Assembly: GCF_018603435.1 (NCBI RefSeq)
Contig: NZ_CP075682.1
Span: 248,001 to 312,000, forward strand
Source: Chryseobacterium sp. ZHDP1
GTDB taxonomy: Bacteria; Bacteroidota; Bacteroidia; Flavobacteriales; Weeksellaceae
Reading direction: 5' to 3'
Length of the DNA stretch: 64,000 bases
Position numbers and translations under genes: made by a program. This document shows positions 41,656-49,516 of the stretch, piece by piece (positions within the stretch are counted from its first letter, which is position 1; every line of letters begins with the position of its first letter). The notes below the pieces were generated by a model. It was not told the origin of the DNA and ran no database searches. It saw only the letters and a list, made by a program, of their open reading frames with translations.

Positions 41656-42634
41656 ACAAGAAATTTTGGATGCAATTGAAGAGTTCGTTACTACGAACGG
41701 GATTCAAGAAATTACAGGACAAATTTTGAATTTGATCTTGACTTCAATTGCCACGATTATTCCTGATGATACAATGCTCACTTCTTCTTTTGGAGGTATC
41801 GTAACGCCAGCGAGTAATATTGTAGTTACACCTGGACAACAAAAATGGTTTTTTGCTAATCCGGGAACTTATGCAAACGCAGGGGGCTTAGTATTCGCAG
41901 CAGGAAAATTGAATATTCTTTCGTACGACGGAGCCAACTGGCAGAAGTTCGAAGTCGATATGCCAACGGATCAAGGAATGATTGAAATTCCATTTTCAAC
42001 TTTTATTAAGTTTGAGAATAATAAATCAGTTTCTAAAACAACTCTTTCCGGGCCTGCAAATTTTAGCTACGTTTCTACAAACGCAAAGCCTAATGCGATT
42101 GAAGTAAAAGAGATAATTCCAAATGGATATCCAATTACTTTTAATGCAGCATTTACAACTAAAATTCAATCGGATATTGATTATTCAAAACCGATAACAA
42201 TTATGTTTCATAGACCGATTACAGCGTCTTTAAAACCTTTAGCTTTAGTTCTTAACACTTCAGAAGTCGACAACACAATTCCACTGCCTAAATTCAAGGT
42301 TAATGCTGTCGGTGCTTCTTCTGCTTTGATCAATACTTGGTTTGTATCCTTCGAATTCCCAAATCACACTGTTACAGCTAATGATTGTGTATATAATATT
42401 GGTATTTTCAATTATCAAGGGGTGAACTATTTAACCGGAAATTTTACTACTGTAGGAGCCGGCGCAAATGGAAGATGGGCAAACTTTTCTATTCCGGAAA
42501 GCCAATGGGAAGCGGGGAAAATTTTTGATCCGGACGGAACCAACATTGCTGGTGTAAGAATTACAATGGGTAACTCAAAGCCTACTTCCTTAGTACAGGC
42601 AAATACATCGGACTATACACTTATCCAAATTTAA
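41648..42634 (+). CDS. putative tail fibre/appendage protein
   Basis: The 328-residue protein begins MTKQEILDAIEEFVTTNG, a typical N-terminal helix of Bacteroidota phage appendage proteins. A Gly/Asn/Thr-rich beta region follows (about 40-90, WFFANPGTYANAGG), then a beta-sandwich domain. Start 41648 was chosen over an upstream non-ATG frame. Probably part of the host-contact apparatus with the SGNH protein 4 bases downstream. Confidence 0.55.
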   Translation: MTKQEILDAIEEFVTTNGIQEITGQILNLILTSIATIIPDDTMLTSSFGGIVTPASNIVVTPGQQKWFFANPGTYANAGGLVFAAGKLNILSYDGANWQKFEVDMPTDQGMIEIPFSTFIKFENNKSVSKTTLSGPANFSYVSTNAKPNAIEVKEIIPNGYPITFNAAFTTKIQSDIDYSKPITIMFHRPITASLKPLALVLNTSEVDNTIPLPKFKVNAVGASSALINTWFVSFEFPNHTVTANDCVYNIGIFNYQGVNYLTGNFTTVGAGANGRWANFSIPESQWEAGKIFDPDGTNIAGVRITMGNSKPTSLVQANTSDYTLIQI

Positions 42635-42638
42635 AATA

Positions 42639-43700
42639 ATGGAAATAGGGATTATAAAGAATTATTCCAGCTTCAGTAATTTGTCTGAAACTGACATTTC
42701 AGCGGGTTGGAGTATTATTAATAATAAATTAGTAAGTCCAGCTGATATAACAAAGCCCTTGCAGTTTAAGTATGTTTCTGGTCTTTGGCAATGGAAGCGA
42801 ACTATTGTTTCGAATAAGAAAAGTTTAAAGCTTTTTATAAATAATACAGCTGGTAATTATACAGGAGAATTTTACATAAATACTCAAAATAAATTATGTA
42901 GCAGTTTTTCTTATGATAGTTCTCTACGAGTAAGTACAGATGCCATAAGTTATAATGCGGGAGATCTTCTTGAATTTTCAATATTAAAAAATGCTTGGAG
43001 TACCTTTTTTGCGGTTAAAAATCTTTCAACAAATCAGACAGTAACCTTAGATGCAAGTAATGTTGTTTTTGCTATTCACAAATTAAAACTTATTACATCT
43101 GAGGTAACGGAAATTTCAAGTTATAAATTTGAAAGCTCACAGCCTGTTGGTGGAACTTATGTTGTAGGAGATTCCATAACAAATGGAAGTGCAGCTACTA
43201 CACCTGAATTGTCTTGGGTTGGTCTTACTGGATGGAATAGGCTTTGCGGTCCTGGAGATCGAAGTGCTGACGCTATTTTATTACTGGAAGAAATTCTAAA
43301 TTACGTTAAGCCTGACAGGATTGTTTATGCAATGGGAACAAATGATCCTAACATAGATGTTTGGAAAAATGCTGTTCAGCAATTTAAGCAAGTTTTAAAT
43401 GCTGGTAGAATTACGTTTATCCCAATTTGTCCTTATGCTAATGGAGTAAAATCAATGGAAGCTTTTCAGCAATATATAGTCGGTAACTTCTCTATTTACT
43501 TTGACTTTTATTCAGTCACTAAAGCTCAAGGAAGCACAATTTTAAATCCCTTGTATGATTCTGGTGATCACGTTCACCCAAATAATCCTGGTCATTCAGC
43601 GATTGGAAATTATACAATTAACAGTCCACACTATAACTACTTTAAAAATTTCGCTGATGACACGCTTCAGATGTACGCGTTTTACAGACAAATGCTATAA
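42639..43700 (+). CDS. tail-associated SGNH hydrolase
   Basis: The 353-residue protein has a beta-rich N-terminal part (about 1-160) and a C-terminal SGNH/GDSL-like esterase: block I VVGDSITNG (about 175), block III AMGTND (about 227) and catalytic DHVHPN (about 310). No signal peptide. Such enzymes on tail fibres remove acetyl groups from surface glycans during adsorption. It is in the tail-fibre operon. Confidence 0.75.
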   Translation: MEIGIIKNYSSFSNLSETDISAGWSIINNKLVSPADITKPLQFKYVSGLWQWKRTIVSNKKSLKLFINNTAGNYTGEFYINTQNKLCSSFSYDSSLRVSTDAISYNAGDLLEFSILKNAWSTFFAVKNLSTNQTVTLDASNVVFAIHKLKLITSEVTEISSYKFESSQPVGGTYVVGDSITNGSAATTPELSWVGLTGWNRLCGPGDRSADAILLLEEILNYVKPDRIVYAMGTNDPNIDVWKNAVQQFKQVLNAGRITFIPICPYANGVKSMEAFQQYIVGNFSIYFDFYSVTKAQGSTILNPLYDSGDHVHPNNPGHSAIGNYTINSPHYNYFKNFADDTLQMYAFYRQML

Positions 43701-43709
43701 ACTTTAATA

Positions 43710-44180
43710 ATGATTTTAGAACTTATAAAACACGATTATCACGCCTTATGGCTTAAATTATTTGTTGTATCCGGAGCATGGTTTTGTGTGCTTCTGGCAA
43801 TTTTGATTGACCTTTATTTCGGGGTACGGAAATCAAAGGCTTTGGGAGAACATACAACTTCTGAAGGCTTTCGTCGAAGTATTCAGAAATTTTGTTATTA
43901 CTATGCTATGATGGTTTTTGCATTAATTTTTGATGCTTTAATTCCTGTTTCATATTATTTAGCTTTTCCGCTTTCAGCACTTCCGGTTATCACATTGTTA
44001 TGTTCTGTAGCTTTAGTTTTTACTGAAGCAAAATCAGTACGAGAAAAAGGAGATGCGAAACTTCGAAGAAAAACAGATGCGAGCTTCAGGGAACTTATTG
44101 AAGTTTTAAAGAAAGAAGATCTGATCAATAAACTTATAAAATCTCAATCTAATGAAAAAGATTCTACTACTGATAGTTAG
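43710..44180 (+). CDS. holin
   Basis: The 156-residue protein has a first hydrophobic helix (about 14-38), two more (about 62-84 and 88-108), and a charged C-terminal tail (about 110-156). Size, topology and position at the head of the lysis cassette fit Bacteroidota phage holins of the Phage_holin_4 type. It would release the endolysin through the inner membrane. It overlaps the next gene by 29 bases. Confidence 0.72.
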   Translation: MILELIKHDYHALWLKLFVVSGAWFCVLLAILIDLYFGVRKSKALGEHTTSEGFRRSIQKFCYYYAMMVFALIFDALIPVSYYLAFPLSALPVITLLCSVALVFTEAKSVREKGDAKLRRKTDASFRELIEVLKKEDLINKLIKSQSNEKDSTTDS

Positions 44181-44700
44181 TTTTGTTATGATCTCGTGTG
44201 GATCAGTAAAGAAAAGTAAATATTCCTCTACATCTGAAGGAAATGAAAATATAGATTTTAAGGAATCCACCGGAAATAAAAGCAATATTCAATCTTTTGA
44301 AAATGCTTCGATCAAAATTGAGAATAATGGGTTTAATATTTCTGTTAAGCCGTTGAATGGACAAAATTCTTTTTTCAATTTTACTTCTCCAGATGGTCAG
44401 CTGTTCCAGGGAACAACCAATGCAGAAATAAGTTTTGAAAAAAAAGCAGAGAAAAAGGAAGTCTTTATCACAAAAAAAACTGTTACAAAAATCACATACT
44501 GGTCTAATGTTACTTATAAATCACAAATCACCTATAAGACCGTTGTCAAATATTTAGATAAGTATAAAGAAGCATATCCATGGTATTATATTTTTATTGC
44601 TGGGTTTATGCTCCGGGAGTTGTTACGATTGCTCTGGAACTGGGCTAAAAAAAGTAATTGGTATATGAATTTAATAGAAAGAATAAGTAAGAAAAGATGA
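44152..44700 (+). CDS. putative unimolecular spanin
   Basis: The 182-residue protein has an N-terminal lipobox (VSFVMISC; Cys near 16) and a C-terminal transmembrane helix (about 145-163, YYIFIAGFMLRELL), with a charged periplasmic linker between. Lipid anchor in the outer membrane and C-terminal helix in the inner membrane is the topology of unimolecular spanins, which fuse the two membranes at the end of lysis. Its position between holin and endolysin with overlaps on both sides supports this. Other lipoproteins with a C-terminal helix exist, so it is a topology call. Confidence 0.6.
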   Translation: MKKILLLIVSFVMISCGSVKKSKYSSTSEGNENIDFKESTGNKSNIQSFENASIKIENNGFNISVKPLNGQNSFFNFTSPDGQLFQGTTNAEISFEKKAEKKEVFITKKTVTKITYWSNVTYKSQITYKTVVKYLDKYKEAYPWYYIFIAGFMLRELLRLLWNWAKKSNWYMNLIERISKKR

Positions 44701-45293
44701 AGGCTTTAGAATTATCAAAAAAATATAGATCTCAGTTGGATAAGTTTGATATTACTTCTCCATTAAGAAAGGCGCATTTTTTTGCGCAAATTGATCACGA
44801 AAGCGGGATGAAAGCAATTAGAGAGAATTTAAATTATTCTACAATAGCCGCCGCTAAAAAAGCGTTTTATACCCCTTTTAAAGGTAAGTCAAATGCTTTT
44901 ATATCACTTTATTTACGTAATCCGGAGAAGATGGCAAATTATGTCTATGCTAATCGTAACGGAAATGGAAACGAAGGAACCGGTGACGGGTGGAAATATA
45001 GAGCCGGGGGCATGATCGGAACTACTGGAAAAGCTAATTTTGAAAGACTATCAATAGTTACTGGAGTAGATTATGTAAAGGATCCGGAATTGTTAAATAA
45101 TGAAGCTGATTCATTAATAGCAGCTTTAGTATTTTGGAAAGATAATAAGCTGAATATTTATGCAGATCGCGACAAACTGGATGCAATTTCTGACATAATT
45201 AATAAGGGTCGTCTCACAGAAGCGTATGGAGATTCTAATGGCTTTCAGGATAGAGAAAAAAAATTGAAAGTCTATAAAGAAGTATTTAAATAA
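44697..45293 (+). CDS. endolysin, GH19-like
   Basis: The 198-residue protein has the GH19 chitinase/lysozyme signature: KAHFFAQIDHESG (catalytic Glu region), YANRNGNGNEGTGDGWKY and the substrate-binding loop YRAGGMIGTTGKANF (usually YRGRGLIQLTG). No signal peptide, so it needs the holin for export. It would cut peptidoglycan glycan strands at lysis. It is the last gene of the holin-spanin-endolysin cassette, before a terminator. Confidence 0.82.
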   Translation: MKALELSKKYRSQLDKFDITSPLRKAHFFAQIDHESGMKAIRENLNYSTIAAAKKAFYTPFKGKSNAFISLYLRNPEKMANYVYANRNGNGNEGTGDGWKYRAGGMIGTTGKANFERLSIVTGVDYVKDPELLNNEADSLIAALVFWKDNKLNIYADRDKLDAISDIINKGRLTEAYGDSNGFQDREKKLKVYKEVFK

Positions 45294-45328
45294 AAATCCC
45301 CGCGTAATGTGGGGATTTTATTTTTTTT
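45293..45328 (+). terminator. terminator after the lysis cassette
   Basis: AAAATCCCC (45293-45301), loop of nine, GGGGATTTT (45311-45319), then a T-run. Perfect nine-base stem. Confidence 0.8.
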
Positions 45329-45418
45329 ATAATTACGGAAAACCGTAAGGCTATAAAAAATAGTCTACATATCTTTACAAAGTCAAACAAAACATACTAA
45401 TAATTACAATTAAAAGAT

Positions 45419-45571
45419 ATGGACTTTTTATATAGATTAAAGTACAATGGTGACGTTTTCAACGTTCGCGCAGGAGGATTTACTAAAGCATTAGAAAAAT
45501 TAAAAGAATTTTTAAAAGTTGAAATTTCTGAAAATCAAGTTAGAATTTCTTCTGTTGTAAGAATTCAATAA
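45419..45571 (+). CDS. small hypothetical protein
   Basis: The 50-residue open frame (MDFLYRLKYNGDV... ending VVRIQ) has protein-like composition and lies alone between two terminators. Its leader carries GTCAAACA-AAA-CATACTAAT (45382-45401), complementary to the 3' arm of the putative small RNA except for a three-base bulge. It is short, so I am not certain it is expressed. Confidence 0.4.
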   Translation: MDFLYRLKYNGDVFNVRAGGFTKALEKLKEFLKVEISENQVRISSVVRIQ

Positions 45572-45630
45572 TTTCATAAAACATTCCGATATTAGTTGGA
45601 ATCATTTTTCAAAAATTTTGAGTTGAAGCT

Positions 45631-45660
45631 AACCACCTGACCCAACAGGTGGTTTTTTTT
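45631..45660 (+). terminator. terminator before the SGNH lipoprotein
   Basis: AACCACCTG (45631-45639), loop ACCCAA, CAGGTGGTT (45646-45654), then TTTTTT. Perfect nine-base stem. Confidence 0.8.
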
Positions 45661-45700
45661 CACAAATAATTTTTTTATAAATTTGTAAAAACAAACAATC

Positions 45701-46375
45701 ATGAAATACTTATTCCTTTTACTTTTATTGTTTTCTTGTGGTGCTAAAAAGGATGAGAGACACACCGAAATTAAAAAAAATGATTCTTTAGTTACCTATA
45801 CTTTTAATAAAAAAGTTCTTGACAAAGCTAAATTGGACCTTCAGAATTCATTTAAAAAAAGTAAAAAAGATATCATTTTTTTAGGTGATAGTAAAACAGA
45901 GGGATTTCCACTTCAGGAAACTTTTAATAATTTAAATATCAAAAATAGAGGTATTGCTGGAAACACTACTTCTGATGTTTTATCCAGATTAAAATTCGTT
46001 ACCGACGGAAAACCTAAAGAAATATTTCTTGAAATAGGTGTAAATGATATCAGCCAGGATATTCCTGTAGTAAAGACTTTTGAAAATTTTAAAAATATTT
46101 GTGAAAGGATAAAAAAGGAAACTCCCACAACGAAGCTTTATATTCAATCCGTACTTCCGACTACTCTTGAAAATAAATTATTAAATCCAAAGATTCAGCA
46201 ATATAATGACTTGCTAAATTCTTATTGTAAAAATAATAAACTAACATTTATAGATCTCAATTCTCACTTTTTGTCTGGATCAGAAATGAATAAGAAATAT
46301 ACAATAGACGGAATTCACCTAAATGCAGCAGGATATCTTCTTTGGGGTGAACTTCTGAAAAAACACGTTCTTTAA
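45701..46375 (+). CDS. SGNH hydrolase lipoprotein
   Basis: The 224-residue protein has a lipobox (LLLFSC; Cys near 13), followed by an SGNH esterase: block I FLGDSKTEG (about 67), block II Gly in IAGNTT (about 88), block III EIGVND (about 112) and catalytic DGIHLN (about 205). It is anchored on the cell surface or in the periplasm. It has a host-type TAAATTTG box (45678-45685) after a terminator, so it may be expressed in the lysogen. Deacetylation of surface glycans that the phage uses as receptor is a plausible exclusion mechanism. Confidence 0.72.
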   Translation: MKYLFLLLLLFSCGAKKDERHTEIKKNDSLVTYTFNKKVLDKAKLDLQNSFKKSKKDIIFLGDSKTEGFPLQETFNNLNIKNRGIAGNTTSDVLSRLKFVTDGKPKEIFLEIGVNDISQDIPVVKTFENFKNICERIKKETPTTKLYIQSVLPTTLENKLLNPKIQQYNDLLNSYCKNNKLTFIDLNSHFLSGSEMNKKYTIDGIHLNAAGYLLWGELLKKHVL

Positions 46376-46593
46376 TTCCCTTCTATTTTTTTAAATTCTT
46401 CCTGAACAAACTCACTCATTTCGTCAACGACTTCTTCTCTTTTATAAGGATTATATCCTACTTCAAATACCCTCGATAACATCGGGGGATTTACGTTATC
46501 TACCTTATAGCAATAGCAAAGAGAATCCGTTGCGTATATAATTAACCAGCGTTCTTCCTGAGGTTCGTAGACTAATTTTATTGTCCTTTTCAT
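46372..46593 (-). CDS. small hypothetical protein on the opposite strand
   Basis: The 73-residue protein has acidic C-terminal helix (VVDEMSEFVQEEFKKIEGN) and a beta-rich start. It is in reverse orientation between two plus-strand genes. A minus-strand TATTTTTG box lies upstream near 46618-46625. It overlaps the SGNH lipoprotein gene by 4 bases at its 3' end. Probably a small moron; function unknown. Confidence 0.5.
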   Translation of the reverse strand: MKRTIKLVYEPQEERWLIIYATDSLCYCYKVDNVNPPMLSRVFEVGYNPYKREEVVDEMSEFVQEEFKKIEGN

Positions 46594-46616
46594 AATTACT
46601 TCATTTTTTGAGATTG
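46582..46616 (+). promoter_or_regulatory. phage-type promoter before the tail operon
   Basis: TGTCCTTT at 46582-46589 with ATTG near 46613-46616, spacing within one base of the others. It overlaps the 5' end of the minus-strand gene and precedes the gene starting at 46633. Confidence 0.45.
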
Positions 46617-46632
46617 CAGCAAAAATAATGCA

Positions 46633-47412
46633 ATGTCACAAAATATTTGGATCGCGAGTTCCTGGAGCGAATTAAACGAATGGCAAATTCAGGAAATTGC
46701 TCATTTGTACATAAATACACCTCCGGAGAATTTTCATGAGGTTTATCCTCGAATGATTTCTATAGTTTACCAAAAAGAAGATACAGCAATTCATAGATTT
46801 GAACTGTTCAAATTGATCAGAGACGTTCCTATATCTGAACTTGGTAAATACACTACTTTTCTTTTAGAAAAAAACAATTATTACAGATTTCCTAAAATTC
46901 CTGGACTTATTAAACCAGCAGATCGATTAGGAAATATTTCAATCAGACAATTTTCTTCCATTGATACTTTTTTTTATCAATGGAATGAAGACAGATCCCT
47001 GCTAAAATTAAAAAGACTTGTAGCATCACTTTATAGGATAAATGAAAAATATGATGATTTAGATCTTCCTGCAGTTGACGCAATCACCAGAAATATTCCT
47101 GTAAAGAAAATGGAAGCCATTGCATTGGCTTATTTGTTTACAAGGATATCAATCTCTGATCAATACAAAGTAGTTTTTCCGGAGCAAAAAGAAGAGTCTG
47201 AAGAGGAAAAAAAATTGCAACCGGTATTCAAGAAAAAAGATCAACAATACATTCCTTTTGATAAAATTATTATCGGTTTATCTATGGATGAACTTCAGCC
47301 ACTTGGAAAAAAACAAGACATTAATGATGTTCGTATTTATGAATTCTTGAGCGTTTTGTCAGAAAGTATATTATACCACAAAGCAAAAGCTGCAGCATAT
47401 GAAGGAAAATAG
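46633..47412 (+). CDS. hypothetical tail-module protein
   Basis: The 259-residue, mostly helical protein has an acidic segment near 190. It is the first gene of the tail assembly transcript and overlaps the next by 14 bases. Role unknown; tail assembly is likely from position. Confidence 0.5.
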   Translation: MSQNIWIASSWSELNEWQIQEIAHLYINTPPENFHEVYPRMISIVYQKEDTAIHRFELFKLIRDVPISELGKYTTFLLEKNNYYRFPKIPGLIKPADRLGNISIRQFSSIDTFFYQWNEDRSLLKLKRLVASLYRINEKYDDLDLPAVDAITRNIPVKKMEAIALAYLFTRISISDQYKVVFPEQKEESEEEKKLQPVFKKKDQQYIPFDKIIIGLSMDELQPLGKKQDINDVRIYEFLSVLSESILYHKAKAAAYEGK

Positions 47413-47902
47413 TTATATTGAAATGAAAGATTATTTTGAAAATTTGGTTGAACAATCAAATTTTCTAAATGAGTTCGTGGCTTTTTTTGAGAGAGAATGG
47501 ACTTCAAAAAAGGCAAAAGTAGGAGGAATAAAAGCGCCGGTTCTAGCACTGTTCCGTTATGAGTTGGGTTTTGAAGGAAATGATCAAAATACAATTGCTG
47601 TTCGGAAAATTGGGTTTGCGATCATGTTTAATAAAATTCCTGCAGGTGATTTTGAAGCTCAATATAATGCTATTTATGAGGCTGAAAAGTTGGCGATTAA
47701 AGTTCTTTCCAGGATTAGAATTGATAGTAGCAATCAGGATCACTTTCTATACAACTCATTTTTGAAAGAAACAGTTGAAATTAAACCAGTAGAACTTTCT
47801 ACAAGTGATTTTGGCGTTGATGTTTTATTCAGTTTAAAAAACAAGCAAATTCTTAAAGTTGATTCTGCAGATTGGAAAGATTTGGATCATATTTGTAAAT
47901 AA
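47399..47902 (+). CDS. hypothetical tail-module protein
   Basis: The 167-residue protein is mixed alpha/beta, with ALFRYELGFEGN and IEVKPVELST-like strands. Overlaps the previous gene by 14 bases and precedes the next by 8. No family recognised. Confidence 0.5.
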   Translation: MKENSYIEMKDYFENLVEQSNFLNEFVAFFEREWTSKKAKVGGIKAPVLALFRYELGFEGNDQNTIAVRKIGFAIMFNKIPAGDFEAQYNAIYEAEKLAIKVLSRIRIDSSNQDHFLYNSFLKETVEIKPVELSTSDFGVDVLFSLKNKQILKVDSADWKDLDHICK

Positions 47903-47910
47903 ATAATTTT

Positions 47911-48222
47911 ATGAAAAAAAATATCCCTGTAAAAGTTAATTTGAACTTAGATTCTTACTCCATTATGGAAACTGAATTTGTCGGAATGCCTCCGAGAAAT
48001 GAAATTGTTGCAAGATTTAGAATGCTTTTGACTCTTTATAAACTACAGGAAACGGAGGAAAATTTAGATATCATTGGAAGTTTTATCATTGTGCTTAAAA
48101 AAAAGCACGGCGTTCCGGAAATGGATATCTTAAAGCATATTATAGAAACAAAGACTGAAGGTGTTACCTTAAAGATGCAAGCTGTAATTTCGGCGATCTA
48201 TTTGGCAAAATTTAAAAAATAG
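47911..48222 (+). CDS. hypothetical tail-module protein, possible assembly chaperone
   Basis: This 103-residue, helical protein has a long central helix and precedes the tape-measure gene by three small genes, the place where tail assembly chaperones are found. No slippery sequence was identified. The gene ends 12 bases before the promoter of the putative small RNA. Confidence 0.45.
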   Translation: MKKNIPVKVNLNLDSYSIMETEFVGMPPRNEIVARFRMLLTLYKLQETEENLDIIGSFIIVLKKKHGVPEMDILKHIIETKTEGVTLKMQAVISAIYLAKFKK

Positions 48223-48233
48223 ATTTTAAGATG

Positions 48234-48262
48234 TTGGATTTTTACTTTTTTTCCTATATTTG
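48234..48262 (+). promoter_or_regulatory. promoter of the putative small RNA
   Basis: TTGG at 48234-48237 and the consensus box TATATTTG at 48255-48262. The 20-base stem of the RNA begins at 48266, just where transcription would start. Confidence 0.6.
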
Positions 48263-48265
48263 CCA

Positions 48266-48398
48266 TGTCAAACATATACTAATCAGCAATGCAGATTATC
48301 TTTTACGGAATCTATATAAATTTGCCCCGGAGATGTGGTTTACTTAATCCTCGTGATTAGTATGTGTTTGACGACCCCACATTAACGGGGTTTCTTTT
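48266..48398 (+). ncRNA. putative phage small RNA with end-closing stem
   Basis: Bases 48266-48285 pair with 48354-48373 over 20 positions (18 Watson-Crick, two G-T). An inner hairpin AGATT/AATCT (48293-48297 with 48309-48313) lies in the 68-base loop. A terminator hairpin follows directly (48374-48391) with T-rich tail. A consensus promoter lies just upstream. The interval has no convincing reading frame. Class unknown. The 3' arm (48354-48373) is also complementary to 19799-19814, 45382-45401 (with a bulge) and 48427-48436, near the starts of other genes. Confidence 0.6.
48374..48398 (+). terminator. terminator of the putative small RNA
   Basis: ACCCC (48374-48378) with GGGGT (48387-48391), eight-base loop, then TTCTTTT. 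Confidence 0.6.
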
Positions 48399-48424
48399 GT
48401 AAGCTAATTTAAAAAATATAAAAA

Positions 48425-48679
48425 ATGTCAAACACAACTCAATTAGCAATTACCGGAAGAAATAGTAAAGTAATTGCAAAAAAAAGAAGATCCAGAAAAC
48501 TAATTACTCCAGCAGCTTTCGCAAAGCTTTTCAATGGTAGTTTCGAAATGAATTTTAAAAATGGTATCGGTTACTGCAAATTCATTTCATCTGATAAAAT
48601 GGCTCAAGCCTGGGGAATTAATATTCAAAAAGCATATCGAAATACGTTAAGAAATTTTCATCAAAAATATACTACTTAA
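48425..48679 (+). CDS. small basic tail-module protein
   Basis: This 84-residue protein is basic at its start (KKRRSRKLITPAAF) and ends with a helix. Its first codons (GTCAAACACA, 48427-48436) are complementary to ten bases of the 3' arm of the small RNA just upstream. Role unknown. Confidence 0.5.
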   Translation: MSNTTQLAITGRNSKVIAKKRRSRKLITPAAFAKLFNGSFEMNFKNGIGYCKFISSDKMAQAWGINIQKAYRNTLRNFHQKYTT

Positions 48680-48684
48680 AATCA

Positions 48685-48996
48685 ATGAATGACTATATCC
48701 AAATTATGAAAGATATTATTCAGGAATATTATTCTACTACTCCTGAAGGTAATAAAATTGAAATGCAAACAAGTGCAATTTTAAGATGGTTTAAAGGGGT
48801 TATTCCCGATCAGCCGATCACTGAGCATGATGTTTTTGATGTTTTAACAGAACTTGGATATAAAAAATCACAGAAAATATTAACGGAACGAATTCAGACG
48901 GTTAAAGCTAATAAGAAAGAAGGTATTCAAGCTGAATACGAAGATGTAGAAGTAGCGAGAATTTTAGTCTGGAATTTATACGAAAGAATAGAATAA
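48685..48996 (+). CDS. hypothetical tail-module protein
   Basis: The 103-residue protein shows an N-terminal helix and a basic middle; the fold (TSAILRWFKG, FDVLTELGYKKSQ) suggests a small helical DNA-binding-like or assembly protein. It is 5 bases after the previous gene and ends before a terminator. Confidence 0.5.
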   Translation: MNDYIQIMKDIIQEYYSTTPEGNKIEMQTSAILRWFKGVIPDQPITEHDVFDVLTELGYKKSQKILTERIQTVKANKKEGIQAEYEDVEVARILVWNLYERIE

Positions 48997-48999
48997 TCA

Positions 49000-49036
49000 A
49001 ATCCCGATGTCCTTTAACCAGGAATCGGGATTTTTT
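49000..49036 (+). terminator. terminator overlapping a phage-type promoter
   Basis: AATCCCGAT (49000-49008) pairs with ATCGGGATT (49024-49032), followed by T. The TGTCCTTT element starts on the last base of the left arm and continues into the loop. Confidence 0.7.
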
Positions 49037-49043
49037 ATTTTTC
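49008..49043 (+). promoter_or_regulatory. phage-type promoter in terminator
   Basis: TGTCCTTT at 49008-49015 and TATTTTTC ending 49043, at the usual spacing. It places the gene start at 49058. Confidence 0.5.
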
Positions 49044-49057
49044 CGGAAATTAACTAC

Positions 49058-49495
49058 ATGTATAGAAATGAAGAGCAGGTTGCCCGAAAAGCGGAGCAAA
49101 TGCTTGAAACATCTTTAAGAGCAAAAACTTCATCGTTCGCAGATCACGTCAATAGAAATAGTAAACAGAAATCAATTAAAGATGCTACTGCAGTTTCTAA
49201 AGTTCAGAAATACGGTCCAAGCTTTTATATGAGAAGTTTATCTATCAAAATGCCAAAACACGGCTTTATTCAAAATGCCGGTGTTGATACTACAAGATCC
49301 GGAGGGTCCAGAAAACGAAGCGAAGGCAATACAACGTATAGTTTTAAATCACATACGATGAAGATGGCAGCAAAGCCATTTATTAATGATGCTGTGGATT
49401 CATCTGGTGTAAAGGATTTTGTAATGGTTGAAATTGCCAGAATCAGATCTGAAGCTATTATGGTAAATGTCAAAAAAATTCTAGAAAATTTGTAG
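49058..49495 (+). CDS. tail completion-like protein
   Basis: The 145-residue protein (MYRNEEQVARKAEQM...) is mostly helical and basic with a Ser/Arg-rich middle (TTRSGGSRKRSEG). Its size, fold plan and position before the tape measure resemble HK97 gp10-type tail completion proteins. I chose 49058 because the earlier in-frame ATG is inside the promoter. Confidence 0.5.
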   Translation: MYRNEEQVARKAEQMLETSLRAKTSSFADHVNRNSKQKSIKDATAVSKVQKYGPSFYMRSLSIKMPKHGFIQNAGVDTTRSGGSRKRSEGNTTYSFKSHTMKMAAKPFINDAVDSSGVKDFVMVEIARIRSEAIMVNVKKILENL

Positions 49496-49515
49496 CACCT
49501 CCGGGTGCTTTTTTT
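49494..49515 (+). terminator. terminator before the tape-measure gene
   Basis: AGCACC (49494-49499), loop TCCG, GGTGCT (49504-49509), then TTTTTT. The stop codon of the preceding gene overlaps the stem. Confidence 0.75.
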
Positions 49516-49516
49516 A

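Noticed and set aside
46633-48222. Programmed frameshift in tail assembly chaperone genes
   Set aside because: I looked for a slippery heptamer at the overlaps of the small genes before the tape measure and saw no convincing one in the right frame.
49007-49024. ATG at 49007 as start of the tail completion gene
   Set aside because: This ATG is part of the ATGTCCTTT promoter element and lies in a terminator loop; 49058 is a better start.
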